A stretch of 64,000 nt of DNA from UMGS1071 sp045638545. Its GTDB lineage: Bacteria; Bacillota; Clostridia; Oscillospirales; Acutalibacteraceae. The stretch is taken from assembly GCA_045638545.1 (NCBI GenBank), contig JAZUBL010000055.1, positions 1-64,000 on the forward strand. The letters are read 5' to 3'. Shown here one piece after another: positions 16,626 through 25,449 of this stretch; the first letter of the stretch is position 1, and each line of letters opens with the position of its first letter. Under the pieces are notes generated by a model that did no database searches, was not told where the DNA came from, and saw only the letters and a program-made list of their open reading frames with translations. A program made the translations under genes and the position numbers.

Positions 16626-16937
16626 GCGTGACTGCAATAGATATGCGATGAAGCGGGAGGTTGCGGCCGATAGGCTGGTTTTTCCGTGGAGTATGTCCGA
16701 TTTTAAACCGGGCGAAAGAATAGTGAGATTGTAAACGACCTAGCTATAGCTATAGTTAGGCTGTGGGGATATAAATATGTCCTCCCGATGTCGTTTTGCG
16801 CTCAGACACTTTTGTTACTTGCCCGGAGCTTGCGAAAATGCGAACTCCGGTTTTTAAATGTGAAGGGACGAAACACCCGGCACAGTTGCAACGAACAAGA
16901 AGTGCCGCCCGCCAACTACAATAAGGAGGCGATTACT
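16626..16937 (+). promoter_or_regulatory. S10 operon leader with attenuator-like hairpins
   Basis: About 310 nt of untranslated leader. AACGAC 16734-16739 pairs with GTCGTT 16790-16795 and encloses two hairpins: the repeat-rich CCTAGCTATAGCTATAGTTAGG-type stem at 16739-16760 and GGATAT/ATGTCC near 16766-16781. A terminator follows at 16823-16855, still 80 nt before rpsJ. Known S10 leaders in gamma-proteobacteria are controlled by L4; whether this one is autoregulated by an operon product is inference. Confidence 0.5.
16823..16855 (+). terminator. Intrinsic terminator inside the S10 leader
   Basis: CCGGAG 16823-16828 pairs with CTCCGG 16845-16850, extended inward by UU/AA and GCG/UGC around AAAA, then TTTTT. 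Its position upstream of rpsJ means expression of the whole ribosomal cluster needs read-through or a second promoter. Confidence 0.65.
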
Positions 16938-17249
16938 TTGGCAGTCAAGGAAAAAATCAGAATCAGAATCAAGGGTTACGATCATCAGCTGGTAGATCAG
17001 TCTGCAGAAAAGATTGTTCAGACAGCAAAGCGTACAGGTGCAAGAGTATCCGGTCCAGTGCCGTTACCAACAGAGAAGCAGATCATCACAATTCTGCGTG
17101 CTGTGCACAAGTACAAGGACAGCCGTGAGCAGTTCGAGATGCGTACACACAAGAGACTGATCGACATCCTGAGACCATCTAACAAGACAGTTGAAGCACT
17201 GATGGGCTTAGAGCTCCCTGCAGGCGTTGACATCGAGATCAAGCTCTAA
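16938..17249 (+). CDS. rpsJ: 30S ribosomal protein S10
   Basis: S10 of the 30S head, 103 residues, first gene of the S10 operon. RIRIKGYDHQLVDQS opens the protein and RTHKRLIDI lies near residue 70. The start is TTG at 16938, 7 nt after AAGGAGG; the longer in-frame extension back to 16788 would cross the leader terminator and is rejected. Confidence 0.97.
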   Translation: MAVKEKIRIRIKGYDHQLVDQSAEKIVQTAKRTGARVSGPVPLPTEKQIITILRAVHKYKDSREQFEMRTHKRLIDILRPSNKTVEALMGLELPAGVDIEIKL

Positions 17250-17330
17250 TTGATCCGATACCAACCAACCGAGCAGTCGGGGTCATGTTGGCTGAAAGGT
17301 CAACCAATAACCTAACAGGAGGTAAAAACA

Positions 17331-17963
17331 ATGCAAAAGGCAATTATTGGCAAGAAGATTGGTATGACACAGATCTTCGATGAAGCGGGTAAAGTTATCC
17401 CGGTAACAGTTGTTGAGGCTGGTCCTTGCGTAGTGTCCCAGAAGAAGACACTCGAAAACGACGGTTACGAAGCTATTCAGATCGGCTTTGGTGACATGAA
17501 GGCTCAGAAGGTGAACAAGCCTATGAGAGGTCACTTTGCAAAGGCTGACGTTGCTCCGAAGAGAACACTTCGTGAGTTCAGAGTAGAAGACATCACAGCT
17601 TACAATGTGGGCGACCTCATTAAGGCAGACGTTTTCGCAGCTGGTGACAAGATTGACGTTACTGGCACAAGCAAAGGTAAGGGTACAGCAGGCGTAATCA
17701 AGCGCTGGAACTTCGGTAGACTCAGAGAGTCCCACGGTACAGGTCCATGCGTACGTCACGGCGGTTCCCTCGGTTCCATTGACCCAGCAAGAATCTTCAA
17801 GGGCAAGAGAATGGCTGGTCATCTTGGTGCTGAAAGAGTTACAGTACAGAACTTAACAGTTGTTAAGGTGGATGCAGAAAATAACCTCATCGCTATCAAG
17901 GGCGCTATCCCAGGTCCAAACGGCGGTACAGTTATGATCCACGACGCTGTTAAGAAGGCGTAA
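17331..17963 (+). CDS. rplC: 50S ribosomal protein L3
   Basis: Early-assembly 23S-binding protein, 210 residues. MQKAIIGKKIGMTQIFDEAG at the N-terminus and the central KGKGTAGVIKRWNF with SHGTGPCVRHGGS loop that reaches the peptidyl transferase centre are typical. AGGAGG is 8 nt upstream of the ATG. Confidence 0.97.
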   Translation: MQKAIIGKKIGMTQIFDEAGKVIPVTVVEAGPCVVSQKKTLENDGYEAIQIGFGDMKAQKVNKPMRGHFAKADVAPKRTLREFRVEDITAYNVGDLIKADVFAAGDKIDVTGTSKGKGTAGVIKRWNFGRLRESHGTGPCVRHGGSLGSIDPARIFKGKRMAGHLGAERVTVQNLTVVKVDAENNLIAIKGAIPGPNGGTVMIHDAVKKA

Positions 17964-17980
17964 GGGAAGGAGGAATTGAA

Positions 17981-18604
17981 ATGCCTACAGTAGCAGTACT
18001 TGATATGGCTGGCAAGGAAGTTGCAAAGATCGAACTTGCTGAGTCCGTATTCGGAATTGAACCAAACAAAGCTGTTATGCTGGATATGGTAAAGAACTAT
18101 CTGGCAAATCAGCGTCAGGGCACACAATCGGCTCTTACCCGTGCCGAAGTATCTGGCGGTGGCAAAAAGCCATGGAGACAGAAGGGAACAGGTCATGCAA
18201 GACAGGGTTCCACAAGAGCACCACAGTGGAGACACGGTGGCGTTGTATTCGCTCCAAAGCCAAGAGACTACAGCTATTCCTTAAACAAGAAGGTAAAGCG
18301 TCTCGCTATGAAGTCCGCTCTTTCTACAAAAGTTGCTGATAACGATATGATCGTTCTCGATGCAATCACAATGAACGAGTACAAGACAAAGACAATTGCA
18401 GCAATGCTTAAGGCAGTTGGCTCCGAGAAGAAGGCTCTCATCGTTCTCCCAGAGAAGAATGAGAAGGTTATCGCTTCCGCAGCTAACATCCCAGGCGTAA
18501 AGACAGCTATGGTTAATACCCTGAATGTATATGACATTCTCAACGCAGACAAGTTTATTGTTGTTAAGGATGCCGTAGCTCAGATTGAGGAGGTGTATTG
18601 CTAA
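17981..18604 (+). CDS. rplD: 50S ribosomal protein L4
   Basis: Tunnel-wall protein, 207 residues. The extended loop is seen at about 45-95 (RAEVSGGGKKPWRQKGTGHAR, here cited as GGGKKPWRQKGTG). In other bacteria L4 also represses its own operon through the S10 leader. Its TAA overlaps the rplW ATG (TAATG). Confidence 0.97.
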   Translation: MPTVAVLDMAGKEVAKIELAESVFGIEPNKAVMLDMVKNYLANQRQGTQSALTRAEVSGGGKKPWRQKGTGHARQGSTRAPQWRHGGVVFAPKPRDYSYSLNKKVKRLAMKSALSTKVADNDMIVLDAITMNEYKTKTIAAMLKAVGSEKKALIVLPEKNEKVIASAANIPGVKTAMVNTLNVYDILNADKFIVVKDAVAQIEEVYC

Positions 18605-18894
18605 TGACAGCACAGGATATCATTATCAGACCAATTATCACTGAGAGAAGTGTTGAAGGTCTCGGTCTTAAGAAGTACACCTTTAAGGTTGCAAACGATG
18701 CAAACAAAATCGAGATTGCAAAGGCAGTTGAAGAACTGTTCGGCGTAGAAGTTGAAAAGGTAAACACAATGCACGTTCGCGGCAGACATCGCCGTCGTGG
18801 CCGTTCCGAGGGCTTCACAGCAGCTTGGAAAAAGGCAATCGTTACCCTGACAGAGAAGTCTAAGACAATTGCGTTCTTCGACGAAATGATGTAA
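18604..18894 (+). CDS. rplW: 50S ribosomal protein L23
   Basis: L23, 96 residues, near the tunnel exit and a docking site for SRP and trigger factor. DIIIRPIITERS at the N-terminus is diagnostic. I use ATG 18604, which shares bases with the rplD stop and follows GAGGAGGTG by 9 nt, rather than the TTG at 18598. Confidence 0.96.
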   Translation: MTAQDIIIRPIITERSVEGLGLKKYTFKVANDANKIEIAKAVEELFGVEVEKVNTMHVRGRHRRRGRSEGFTAAWKKAIVTLTEKSKTIAFFDEMM

Positions 18895-18978
18895 TCTCTG
18901 ACCCAATCAAAGAGCAGAGGCAAAGTATGGGGAGTCGCCATATTCCCCGCGAAGCCATCATGAGGAGTGTGAAACCGA

Positions 18979-19812
18979 ATGGCAATTAAGAATTATAAAC
19001 CTACCACACCTTCCAGACGTAATATGTCCGTTACAGACTTTACAGTTCTGTCCAAGGTTGAGCCAGAGAAGAGCCTGTTAGCTCCACTGAACAAGAAGGC
19101 TGGCCGTAACAGTTATGGTAGAATTACAGTTCGTCACAGAGGTGGCGGCAACCGCAGAAAGTACCGTCTGATCGACTTCAAGCGTCAGAAGCACGGTATG
19201 AACGCAACAGTACTCACACTGGAGTACGATCCAAACAGATCCGCATTCATCGCTCTCGTACAGTACGAGGACGGCGAAAAGAGATATATCCTTGCACCAA
19301 ACGGCCTGAAGGTTGGTGACGTAGTTGTTTCCGGTCCAGATGCAGACATCAAGGCTGGTAACGCTCTCCCACTGATCAACATCCCAACTGGTACATTTAT
19401 CCACAACGTTGAGCTCTACCCAGGTAAGGGCGGCCAGCTGGCTCGTTCCGCTGGTAACATGGCTCAGCTCATGGCTAAGGAAAACGGCCTGGCACTGCTC
19501 AGACTCCCATCCGGCGAGCTGCGCAACGTTCCTGTAAACTGCATGGCAACAATCGGCCAGGTTTCCAACACAGACCACGAGAACGTAAAGATCGGTAAGG
19601 CTGGTCGTACACGTCACATGGGCATGCGTCCAACAGTTCGTGGTTCCGTAATGAACCCTTGCGATCACCCACACGGTGGTGGTGAAGGTAAGTGCCCAAT
19701 CGGTCGTCCAGGTCCGGTTACACCATGGGGCAAGCGAGCACTTGGTTACAAGACACGTAATCCAAAGAAGGCATCCAATAAGTTCATCGTAAGACGTAGA
19801 GACAGCAAGTAA
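18979..19812 (+). CDS. rplB: 50S ribosomal protein L2
   Basis: L2, 277 residues, needed for subunit joining and peptidyl transferase. N-terminal MAIKNYKPTTPSRRN, central GGGNRRKYR, and the C-terminal MNPCDHPHGGGEG with the conserved His of the active-site loop are all present. Confidence 0.98.
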   Translation: MAIKNYKPTTPSRRNMSVTDFTVLSKVEPEKSLLAPLNKKAGRNSYGRITVRHRGGGNRRKYRLIDFKRQKHGMNATVLTLEYDPNRSAFIALVQYEDGEKRYILAPNGLKVGDVVVSGPDADIKAGNALPLINIPTGTFIHNVELYPGKGGQLARSAGNMAQLMAKENGLALLRLPSGELRNVPVNCMATIGQVSNTDHENVKIGKAGRTRHMGMRPTVRGSVMNPCDHPHGGGEGKCPIGRPGPVTPWGKRALGYKTRNPKKASNKFIVRRRDSK

Positions 19813-19835
19813 GGCATACAGAAAGGAGCTTAAAC

Positions 19836-20111
19836 ATGGGTAGAAGCGTTAAAAAGGGTCCTTATGTACAGCCTGTGCTGTTGAAAAGGATTGAACAGAT
19901 GAATGCAGCCGGCGAAAAAGCTATCGTGAAAACATGGGATAGAGCATCCACAATTTTCCCAGATTTCGTTGGTCACACAATTGCGGTTCACGACGGCCGC
20001 AAGCACGTTCCTGTTTATGTAACAGAGGACATGGTTGGTCACAGACTTGGTGAGTTTGCACCAACAAGAACATTTAAGGGTCACGCTGGTTCCAAGACCG
20101 GCGGCAGATAA
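19836..20111 (+). CDS. rpsS: 30S ribosomal protein S19
   Basis: S19, 91 residues, in the 30S head near the A/P-site tRNAs and S13. RSVKKGPYVQ, VGHTIAVHDGRKHVPVY and the C-terminal GHRLGEFAPTR are family signatures. GAAAGGAG precedes the ATG. Confidence 0.97.
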   Translation: MGRSVKKGPYVQPVLLKRIEQMNAAGEKAIVKTWDRASTIFPDFVGHTIAVHDGRKHVPVYVTEDMVGHRLGEFAPTRTFKGHAGSKTGGR

Positions 20112-20132
20112 TGGCCGAAAGGAGTTGTTAGT

Positions 20133-20468
20133 ATGGAAGCAAGGGCATATCTGAAATACGCCCGCATTTCTCCACGTAAAGTACAGATCGTACTTGACTT
20201 GATCCGTAATCAAGATGCAGCTAAGGCAATGGCTATCCTGAAGCACACCCCAAAGGCCGCATGTGAAGATTTGCAGAAGCTGCTGAAGTCCGCAATGGCT
20301 AACGCAGAGAACAATAAGAACATGGACGTTTCCAGACTGTACGTTGCAGAGTGCTTCGTTTGTCCGGGTCCAATCCTGAAGCGCATTCGTCCAAGAGCAC
20401 AGGGCCGCGCATTTAGAATCGACAAGAAAACTTCGCACGTTACCCTCGTGCTTAAGGAAAGAGAATAA
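20133..20468 (+). CDS. rplV: 50S ribosomal protein L22
   Basis: L22, 111 residues, whose beta-hairpin lines the exit tunnel. YARISPRKVQIVLDLIR near the start and RAQGRAFRI near the end (the loop linked to macrolide resistance in other species) are visible and look wild type. Confidence 0.97.
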   Translation: MEARAYLKYARISPRKVQIVLDLIRNQDAAKAMAILKHTPKAACEDLQKLLKSAMANAENNKNMDVSRLYVAECFVCPGPILKRIRPRAQGRAFRIDKKTSHVTLVLKERE

Positions 20469-20485
20469 GGACAGGAGGTAAGACT

Positions 20486-21151
20486 ATGGGCCAGAAAGTT
20501 CATCCACACGGTATCCGTGTAGGTGTTATCAAAGACTGGGACTCCCGTTGGTTTGCGAAGAAGAGTGACTTCGGTAATGTGCTGGTTGAGGACTACAACC
20601 TGCGTAGAACTCTGAAGGCACAGCTCGCAGCAGCTGGTGTTCCGAAAATCGAAATCGAGCGCGACGCATCTAAGGTACGCGTTCACATCCATTGCGCAAA
20701 GCCAGGTATGGTAATTGGTAAGGGTGGTTCTGAGATCGAAAAGCTGCGTCTCCAGTGTGAGGCTATGCTGAAGAAGCCTGTTGTTATCAACATCGTTGAG
20801 GTTAAGGCTCCTGATCTGAACGCTCAGCTCGTTGCTGAGAACATTGCACAGCAGCTGGAAAAGAGAATCTCTTTCCGCCGCGCTATGAAGCAGTGCATCG
20901 GCCGCGCAATGAGAATGGGTGCAAAGGGTATCAAGACACAGGTATCCGGTCGTCTCGGCGGCGCAGAAATCGCACGTTCCGAAACTTATCACGACGGCAC
21001 AATTCCACTGCAGACACTCAGAGCTGACATCGACTACGGCTTCGCAGAGGCTGATACAACTTATGGTAAGCTCGGTGTTAAGGTATGGATTTACAGAGGC
21101 GAAGTTCTCGTTGACTACAACCGTCCTCGTAAGGAAGGAGGCAATAAATAA
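20486..21151 (+). CDS. rpsC: 30S ribosomal protein S3
   Basis: S3, 221 residues, part of the mRNA entry channel. MGQKVHPHGIRVG opens it and the KH-domain GMVIGKGGSEIEKL is near residue 75. Stop and rplP start overlap as TAATG. Confidence 0.98.
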   Translation: MGQKVHPHGIRVGVIKDWDSRWFAKKSDFGNVLVEDYNLRRTLKAQLAAAGVPKIEIERDASKVRVHIHCAKPGMVIGKGGSEIEKLRLQCEAMLKKPVVINIVEVKAPDLNAQLVAENIAQQLEKRISFRRAMKQCIGRAMRMGAKGIKTQVSGRLGGAEIARSETYHDGTIPLQTLRADIDYGFAEADTTYGKLGVKVWIYRGEVLVDYNRPRKEGGNK

Positions 21152-21573
21152 TGCTGTTGCCTAAGCGCGTTAAATACCGTAGAGTTCACCGTGGTCGCCT
21201 GACAGGTAAGGCATACCGTGGTAATAAAGTTACAAACGGCGAGTTTGGTATCCAGGCTCTCGAGCCAGCATGGATCACATCCAACCAGATCGAGGCAGCT
21301 CGTATCGCTATGACACGTTACTGCAAGAGATTTGGTAAGGTTTGGATCAAGATCTTCCCAGATAAGCCAATCACAGAGAAGCCAGCTGAAACTCGCATGG
21401 GTTCCGGTAAGGGTTCTCCAGAGTACTGGGTAGCAGTAGTTAAGCCAGGCAGAGTTATGTTCGAAATCGGCGGCGTTTCCGAGGAAACTGCACGCGAAGC
21501 TCTTCGCCTTGCTGCTCACAAGCTGCCAATCAAGTGCAAGTTTGTTAAAAGAGAAGAGGAGGGTGAGAAGTAA
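21151..21573 (+). CDS. rplP: 50S ribosomal protein L16
   Basis: L16, 140 residues, near the A-site of the 50S subunit. MLLPKRVKYRRVHRG, GKVWIRIF-like GKVWIKIFPDKP and MGSGKGSPEYWVAVVKPG are diagnostic. It overlaps rpsC and rpmC by one base on each side, indicating tight translational coupling. Confidence 0.98.
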   Translation: MLLPKRVKYRRVHRGRLTGKAYRGNKVTNGEFGIQALEPAWITSNQIEAARIAMTRYCKRFGKVWIKIFPDKPITEKPAETRMGSGKGSPEYWVAVVKPGRVMFEIGGVSEETAREALRLAAHKLPIKCKFVKREEEGEK

Positions 21574-21779
21574 TGAAGGCTGCAGAGATTAGAAGCATGT
21601 CCAACGAAGAATTGAACAATAAGCTGAAGGACCTCAAGGCCGAGCTTTTCAACCTTCGTTTTCAGCTCGCTATTAACCAGCTTGAAAACCCGATGCGTAT
21701 TTCCGCTGTTAAGAAGGATATCGCTCGTGTGAAGACAATCCTTCGCGAGAACGAAATCAAGAACGGCACCAATGCGTAA
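21573..21779 (+). CDS. rpmC: 50S ribosomal protein L29
   Basis: L29, 68 residues, two-helix protein beside L23. IRSMSNEELNNKL and LFNLRFQLA are the family signatures. Confidence 0.97.
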   Translation: MKAAEIRSMSNEELNNKLKDLKAELFNLRFQLAINQLENPMRISAVKKDIARVKTILRENEIKNGTNA

Positions 21780-21797
21780 CGGAAGGGAGGATTAGTT

Positions 21798-22055
21798 GTG
21801 AGCGAGAGAAACATGAGAAAAACCATGGTTGGTAAGATTGTTAGCGACAAGATGGATAAGACAGTTGTTGTAGCAATCGAGGATAGCGTTAAGCATCCAC
21901 TTTACAACAAGATCGTTAAGCGCACTTACAAGCTGAAGGCACACGACGAGAACAACGAGTGCAAGATCGGCGATAAGGTTCGCGTAATGGAGACCCGTCC
22001 TCTTTCCAAGGATAAGAGATGGAGACTCGTAGAAATTATTGAAAAAGCGAAGTAA
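21798..22055 (+). CDS. rpsQ: 30S ribosomal protein S17
   Basis: S17, 85 residues, OB-fold primary binder of 16S helix 11. Start is GTG 21798 after GGGAGG. RKTMVGKIVSDKMDKTVVV and the DKRWRLVEI end are typical. Confidence 0.97.
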   Translation: MSERNMRKTMVGKIVSDKMDKTVVVAIEDSVKHPLYNKIVKRTYKLKAHDENNECKIGDKVRVMETRPLSKDKRWRLVEIIEKAK

Positions 22056-22102
22056 TTTAATTTGCTTAATTGTGCAGATATAAATAAAAGGAGGAACGCA
22101 CT

Positions 22103-22471
22103 GTGATTCAACAACAGACCTACCTCAAGGTTGCCGATAACACCGGCGCTAAAGAGCTCATGTGCATCCGCGTTCTGGGTGGCACAGGCAGAAAATATGC
22201 AAATGTCGGTGACGTTGTGGTTGCTTCCGTTAAAAAAGCAGCACCGGGCGGCGTTGTTAAAAAAGGCGAAGTTGTAAAAGCTGTTATTGTACGTACTGCT
22301 TTTGGTGTTCGCCGTGAGGATGGCACCTACATTCGCTTCGACGAGAATGCAGCTGTTATCATTAAAGAAGATAAAAACCCAAAGGGCACACGTATCTTTG
22401 GCCCAGTAGCTAGAGAGCTCCGTGACAAGGACTACATGAAGATCCTGTCCCTGGCTCCAGAAGTACTTTAA
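22103..22471 (+). CDS. rplN: 50S ribosomal protein L14
   Basis: L14, 122 residues, at the subunit interface and the site where RsfS/RaiA-type silencing factors act. GTG start after AAAGGAGG. LKVADNTGAKELMCIRVLGG and FGPVARELRDK are diagnostic. A 47-nt AT-rich gap separates it from rpsQ. Confidence 0.97.
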   Translation: MIQQQTYLKVADNTGAKELMCIRVLGGTGRKYANVGDVVVASVKKAAPGGVVKKGEVVKAVIVRTAFGVRREDGTYIRFDENAAVIIKEDKNPKGTRIFGPVARELRDKDYMKILSLAPEVL

Positions 22472-22488
22472 TTGGAGGTGTTACTATA

Positions 22489-22803
22489 ATGAATAAACTT
22501 CATGTTAAAACTGGTGACACCGTCATCATGTTAAGTGGTAAAGATAAAGGCAAGCAGGGCAAGGTTATCGCAGTTAGCCCAAAGGAAGGCAAAGTAATCG
22601 TTGAGGGCTGCAACTACGTAACTAAGCACGTAAAGCCTCGTAGAGTTGGCGAGCAGGGCGGCATCGCAAAAGCTGAAGGTGCTGTTTACGCTTGCAAGGT
22701 TCAGCTCGTATGCTCCGGCTGCAATAAGCCTACACGTGTTGCACACAAGATCGAAGGCGACAAGAAAGTTCGCGTTTGCACAAAGTGCGGCAAGGCACTG
22801 TAA
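22489..22803 (+). CDS. rplX: 50S ribosomal protein L24
   Basis: L24, 104 residues, assembly initiator. The KOW motif VIMLSGKDKGKQGKVIAV is at residues 11-28. The C-terminal part keeps zinc-finger-like cysteines (CSGCNKPTR and CTKCGKAL), the C+ form of L24. Confidence 0.97.
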   Translation: MNKLHVKTGDTVIMLSGKDKGKQGKVIAVSPKEGKVIVEGCNYVTKHVKPRRVGEQGGIAKAEGAVYACKVQLVCSGCNKPTRVAHKIEGDKKVRVCTKCGKAL

Positions 22804-22814
22804 GGAGGATACAA

Positions 22815-23354
22815 ATGGCTAGACTTAAGGAATTTTATAAAGCTGAAGTTGCTCCTGCACTGATGAAGAAATTTTCCTACAGCTCCGTAATGGAAATTCC
22901 GAAGCTGGATAAGGTTGTTATCAACGTAGGCGCAGGCGAAGCAAAGGAAAACCCAAAGGCAATCGAAGCTATCCTGAACGACCTCGGCCTGATCACTGGT
23001 CAGCGCGGTCAGGTTTGCAAGGCTAAGAAGTCCGTTGCAAACTTTAAGCTTCGTGAGGGTATGCCAAACGGTGTTAAGGTAACACTGAGAGGCGAGAGAA
23101 TGTACGAGTTTGTTGACAGACTCTTCAACATTGCTCTCCCAAGAGTTAGAGACTTCAGAGGTATCAACGGTAACTCTTTTGACGGCCGTGGCAACTACAA
23201 CATGGGCATCAAGGAGCAGCTGATTTTCCCTGAAATCGACTATGATAAGATCGACAAGGTTCGCGGAATGGATATCTGTTTCGTTACAACTGCAAAGACT
23301 GACGAAGAGTCCAAAGAGCTTCTTACTCTGATGGGCGCTCCGTTTGCGAAGTAA
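22815..23354 (+). CDS. rplE: 50S ribosomal protein L5
   Basis: L5, 179 residues, binds 5S rRNA. VINVGAGEAKENPK and GRGNYNMGIKEQLIFPEI are diagnostic. Start ATG 22815 follows AAGGAGG; an upstream in-frame ATG lies inside rplX. Confidence 0.97.
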   Translation: MARLKEFYKAEVAPALMKKFSYSSVMEIPKLDKVVINVGAGEAKENPKAIEAILNDLGLITGQRGQVCKAKKSVANFKLREGMPNGVKVTLRGERMYEFVDRLFNIALPRVRDFRGINGNSFDGRGNYNMGIKEQLIFPEIDYDKIDKVRGMDICFVTTAKTDEESKELLTLMGAPFAK

Positions 23355-23366
23355 GGAGGGATTGTT

Positions 23367-23552
23367 GTGGCTAAAACTTCTATGAAGATCAAACAGCAGA
23401 GAGGCTCTAAGTTCAGCACTCGCGAGTACAACAGATGTAAAATCTGTGGTCGGCCGCACGCCTATCTTCGTAAGTTCGGTATTTGCCGTATTTGCTTCAG
23501 AGAGCTCGCTTACAAGGGCGAGATCCCAGGCGTTAAGAAGGCAAGCTGGTAA
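23367..23552 (+). CDS. rpsN: 30S ribosomal protein S14 type Z
   Basis: S14, 61 residues, the zinc-binding short form: CKICGRP and CRICFRE supply the four cysteines. GTG start after GGAGG. The Zn-independent long paralogue is not in the window. Confidence 0.97.
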   Translation: MAKTSMKIKQQRGSKFSTREYNRCKICGRPHAYLRKFGICRICFRELAYKGEIPGVKKASW

Positions 23553-23580
23553 AGCAGCTTAGCAAAGGAGGTAAACGGTT

Positions 23581-23979
23581 ATGCATATTACAGATCCAAT
23601 TGCCGATCTGCTTACCCGCATCCGCAACGCGAGCGCTGCAAAGCACGACTCCGTAGAGATCCCAGCTTCTAACATGAAGAAGGCTATCTGCCAGATTCTT
23701 GTTGATGAGGGCTACGTAAAGTCTTTCTCCGTTGCTGAAGATGGCAAGCAGGGCATGATTAAAGTTATTCTCAAGTATGGCGAGGGCAAGACTCCAGTTA
23801 TCAAGGGTCTCAGAAGAGTTTCCAAGCCAGGTCTCAGAATTTATTCCAACGTAGAGAACATGCCAAAGGTTATCAAGGGCCTCGGCGTAGCTATCGTTTC
23901 CACATCCAAGGGCATTATGACAGACCGTCAGGCTCGTAAGGAAAACGTGGGTGGCGAAGTTCTCGCATTCATTTGGTAA
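23581..23979 (+). CDS. rpsH: 30S ribosomal protein S8
   Basis: S8, 132 residues, platform protein and in E. coli the spc operon repressor. DPIADLLTRIRNA at the start and VSTSKGIMTDRQARKENVGGE at the end (given in part: SKGIMTDRQAR) are diagnostic. Confidence 0.97.
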   Translation: MHITDPIADLLTRIRNASAAKHDSVEIPASNMKKAICQILVDEGYVKSFSVAEDGKQGMIKVILKYGEGKTPVIKGLRRVSKPGLRIYSNVENMPKVIKGLGVAIVSTSKGIMTDRQARKENVGGEVLAFIW

Positions 23980-23995
23980 AGAAAGGGGTGCTACT

Positions 23996-24541
23996 ATGTC
24001 AAGAATTGGAAGAAAACCCGTAAATATTCCCGCTGGCGTTGAGGTTTCCCTCAATGACGCTAACGTTATCACTGTGAAAGGTCCAAAGGGCACACTGACA
24101 CAGCAGTTCCACAGCAACATGGCTATTGAGATCGCTGACGGCGTTATCAACGTAACACGTCCAAACGATGCAAAGGAGAACAGATCTCTCCACGGCCTCA
24201 CAAGAACACTCATCAGCAACATGATCGTTGGTGTAACAGAAGGCTTCAAGAAGGAGCTCGACGTTAACGGTGTTGGTTACCGTGTACAGATGACAGGTAA
24301 CGATCTGGTTATGCACATCGGTTTCTCTCACGAGGTAATCGTTCCACAGCCAGAAGGCATCAAGATTGAATGCCCATCTGCTAATAAAATCATCGTTTCC
24401 GGTGCAGACAAGCAGGCTGTTGGCCAGCTGGCTGCAGAAATCCGTGAATGGAGACTCCCAGAACCATATAAGGGTAAGGGTATTAAGTATGTAGATGAAG
24501 TTATCCGCCGCAAGGAAGGTAAAGCAGGTAAGGGTAAATAA
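23996..24541 (+). CDS. rplF: 50S ribosomal protein L6
   Basis: L6, 181 residues, near the sarcin-ricin loop. MSRIGRKPVNIP and the C-terminal PEPYKGKGIKYVDEVIRRKEGK signature (PYKGKGIKY) are present. I use ATG 23996 after GAAAGGGGTG instead of the earlier in-frame start in rpsH. Confidence 0.97.
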   Translation: MSRIGRKPVNIPAGVEVSLNDANVITVKGPKGTLTQQFHSNMAIEIADGVINVTRPNDAKENRSLHGLTRTLISNMIVGVTEGFKKELDVNGVGYRVQMTGNDLVMHIGFSHEVIVPQPEGIKIECPSANKIIVSGADKQAVGQLAAEIREWRLPEPYKGKGIKYVDEVIRRKEGKAGKGK

Positions 24542-24559
24542 GTAAGGAGTTGAATTGAA

Positions 24560-24919
24560 ATGGTAAATAAGGCTGATAAAAACACAGCTCGTCTTAAGCG
24601 CCACCGTAGAGTTCGCGCTAAGATCTCCGGCACTGCAGAGTGCCCACGCCTGAACGTGTTCCGCTCCAGCAAGAACATCTATGCCCAGATCATCGATGAT
24701 GTTAACGGTGTTACTCTTGTAGCAGCTTCCACACTGGACAAAGAGTTCACTGGCAATGGCGGAAACAAAGAGGCAGCTCGCGAAGTTGGCAAGATGATTG
24801 CTAAGCGTGCAGCAGATAAGGGTATCACTGAGGTTGTATTTGACCGCGGTGGCTATATTTTCCACGGCCGTGTGCAAGAGCTGGCCGAAGGCGCCCGTGA
24901 GGGTGGCCTCAACTTCTAA
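24560..24919 (+). CDS. rplR: 50S ribosomal protein L18
   Basis: L18, 119 residues, 5S rRNA-binding. RLKRHRRVRAKISGTAECPRL and FDRGGYIFHGRVQELAEGAREGG are the standard motifs (cited in part). Confidence 0.97.
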   Translation: MVNKADKNTARLKRHRRVRAKISGTAECPRLNVFRSSKNIYAQIIDDVNGVTLVAASTLDKEFTGNGGNKEAAREVGKMIAKRAADKGITEVVFDRGGYIFHGRVQELAEGAREGGLNF

Positions 24920-24936
24920 GAAGGAGGAGTATTCTT

Positions 24937-25434
24937 TTGGCTAGAATTGACGCATCAACACTTGATTTAAAAGAGCACGTGGTTGCCATTAACCGCGTAT
25001 CCAAGACTGTTAAGGGCGGCCGTATCTTCAAGTTCGCTGCTCTCGTAGTAGTTGGCGACGGTAACGGCGTTGTAGGTTTTGGTATTGGTAAAGCTGGTGA
25101 AGTTCCGGATTCCATCCGCAAGGGTATTGAGGATGCAAAGAAGAATCTGGTAAAGATCTCCACACGTGGTTCCACAATTCCACACGAAGTAATCGGTGAG
25201 TTCGGTGCAGGCAGAGTTCTTCTGAAGCCTGCTGCACCTGGTACCGGTGTTATCGCTGGCGGCCCAGTTCGTGCTGTTATCGAAGCTGCTGGCATTAAGG
25301 ACATCAGAACTAAGGCTCTGCGCTCCAACAACCCATGCAACGTAGTTCGCGCTACACTTGCTGGTCTTGCTAACCTGCGCACAGCTGAGGAAGTTGCTGC
25401 TATCCGCGGCAAGTCCGTAAAAGAAATTTTGTAA
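24937..25434 (+). CDS. rpsE: 30S ribosomal protein S5
   Basis: S5, 165 residues, fidelity protein of the 30S body. VVVGDGNGVVGFGIGKAGEVP and TGVIAGGPVRAVIEAAGI are diagnostic (cited in part). Start is TTG 24937 after AAGGAGGAG. Confidence 0.97.
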   Translation: MARIDASTLDLKEHVVAINRVSKTVKGGRIFKFAALVVVGDGNGVVGFGIGKAGEVPDSIRKGIEDAKKNLVKISTRGSTIPHEVIGEFGAGRVLLKPAAPGTGVIAGGPVRAVIEAAGIKDIRTKALRSNNPCNVVRATLAGLANLRTAEEVAAIRGKSVKEIL

Positions 25435-25449
25435 TAGGGGGTAGCAACA

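Noticed and set aside
16788..16937. N-terminal extension of rpsJ starting at 16788
   Set aside because: It would translate through the leader terminator; the family length and the AAGGAGG site support TTG 16938.
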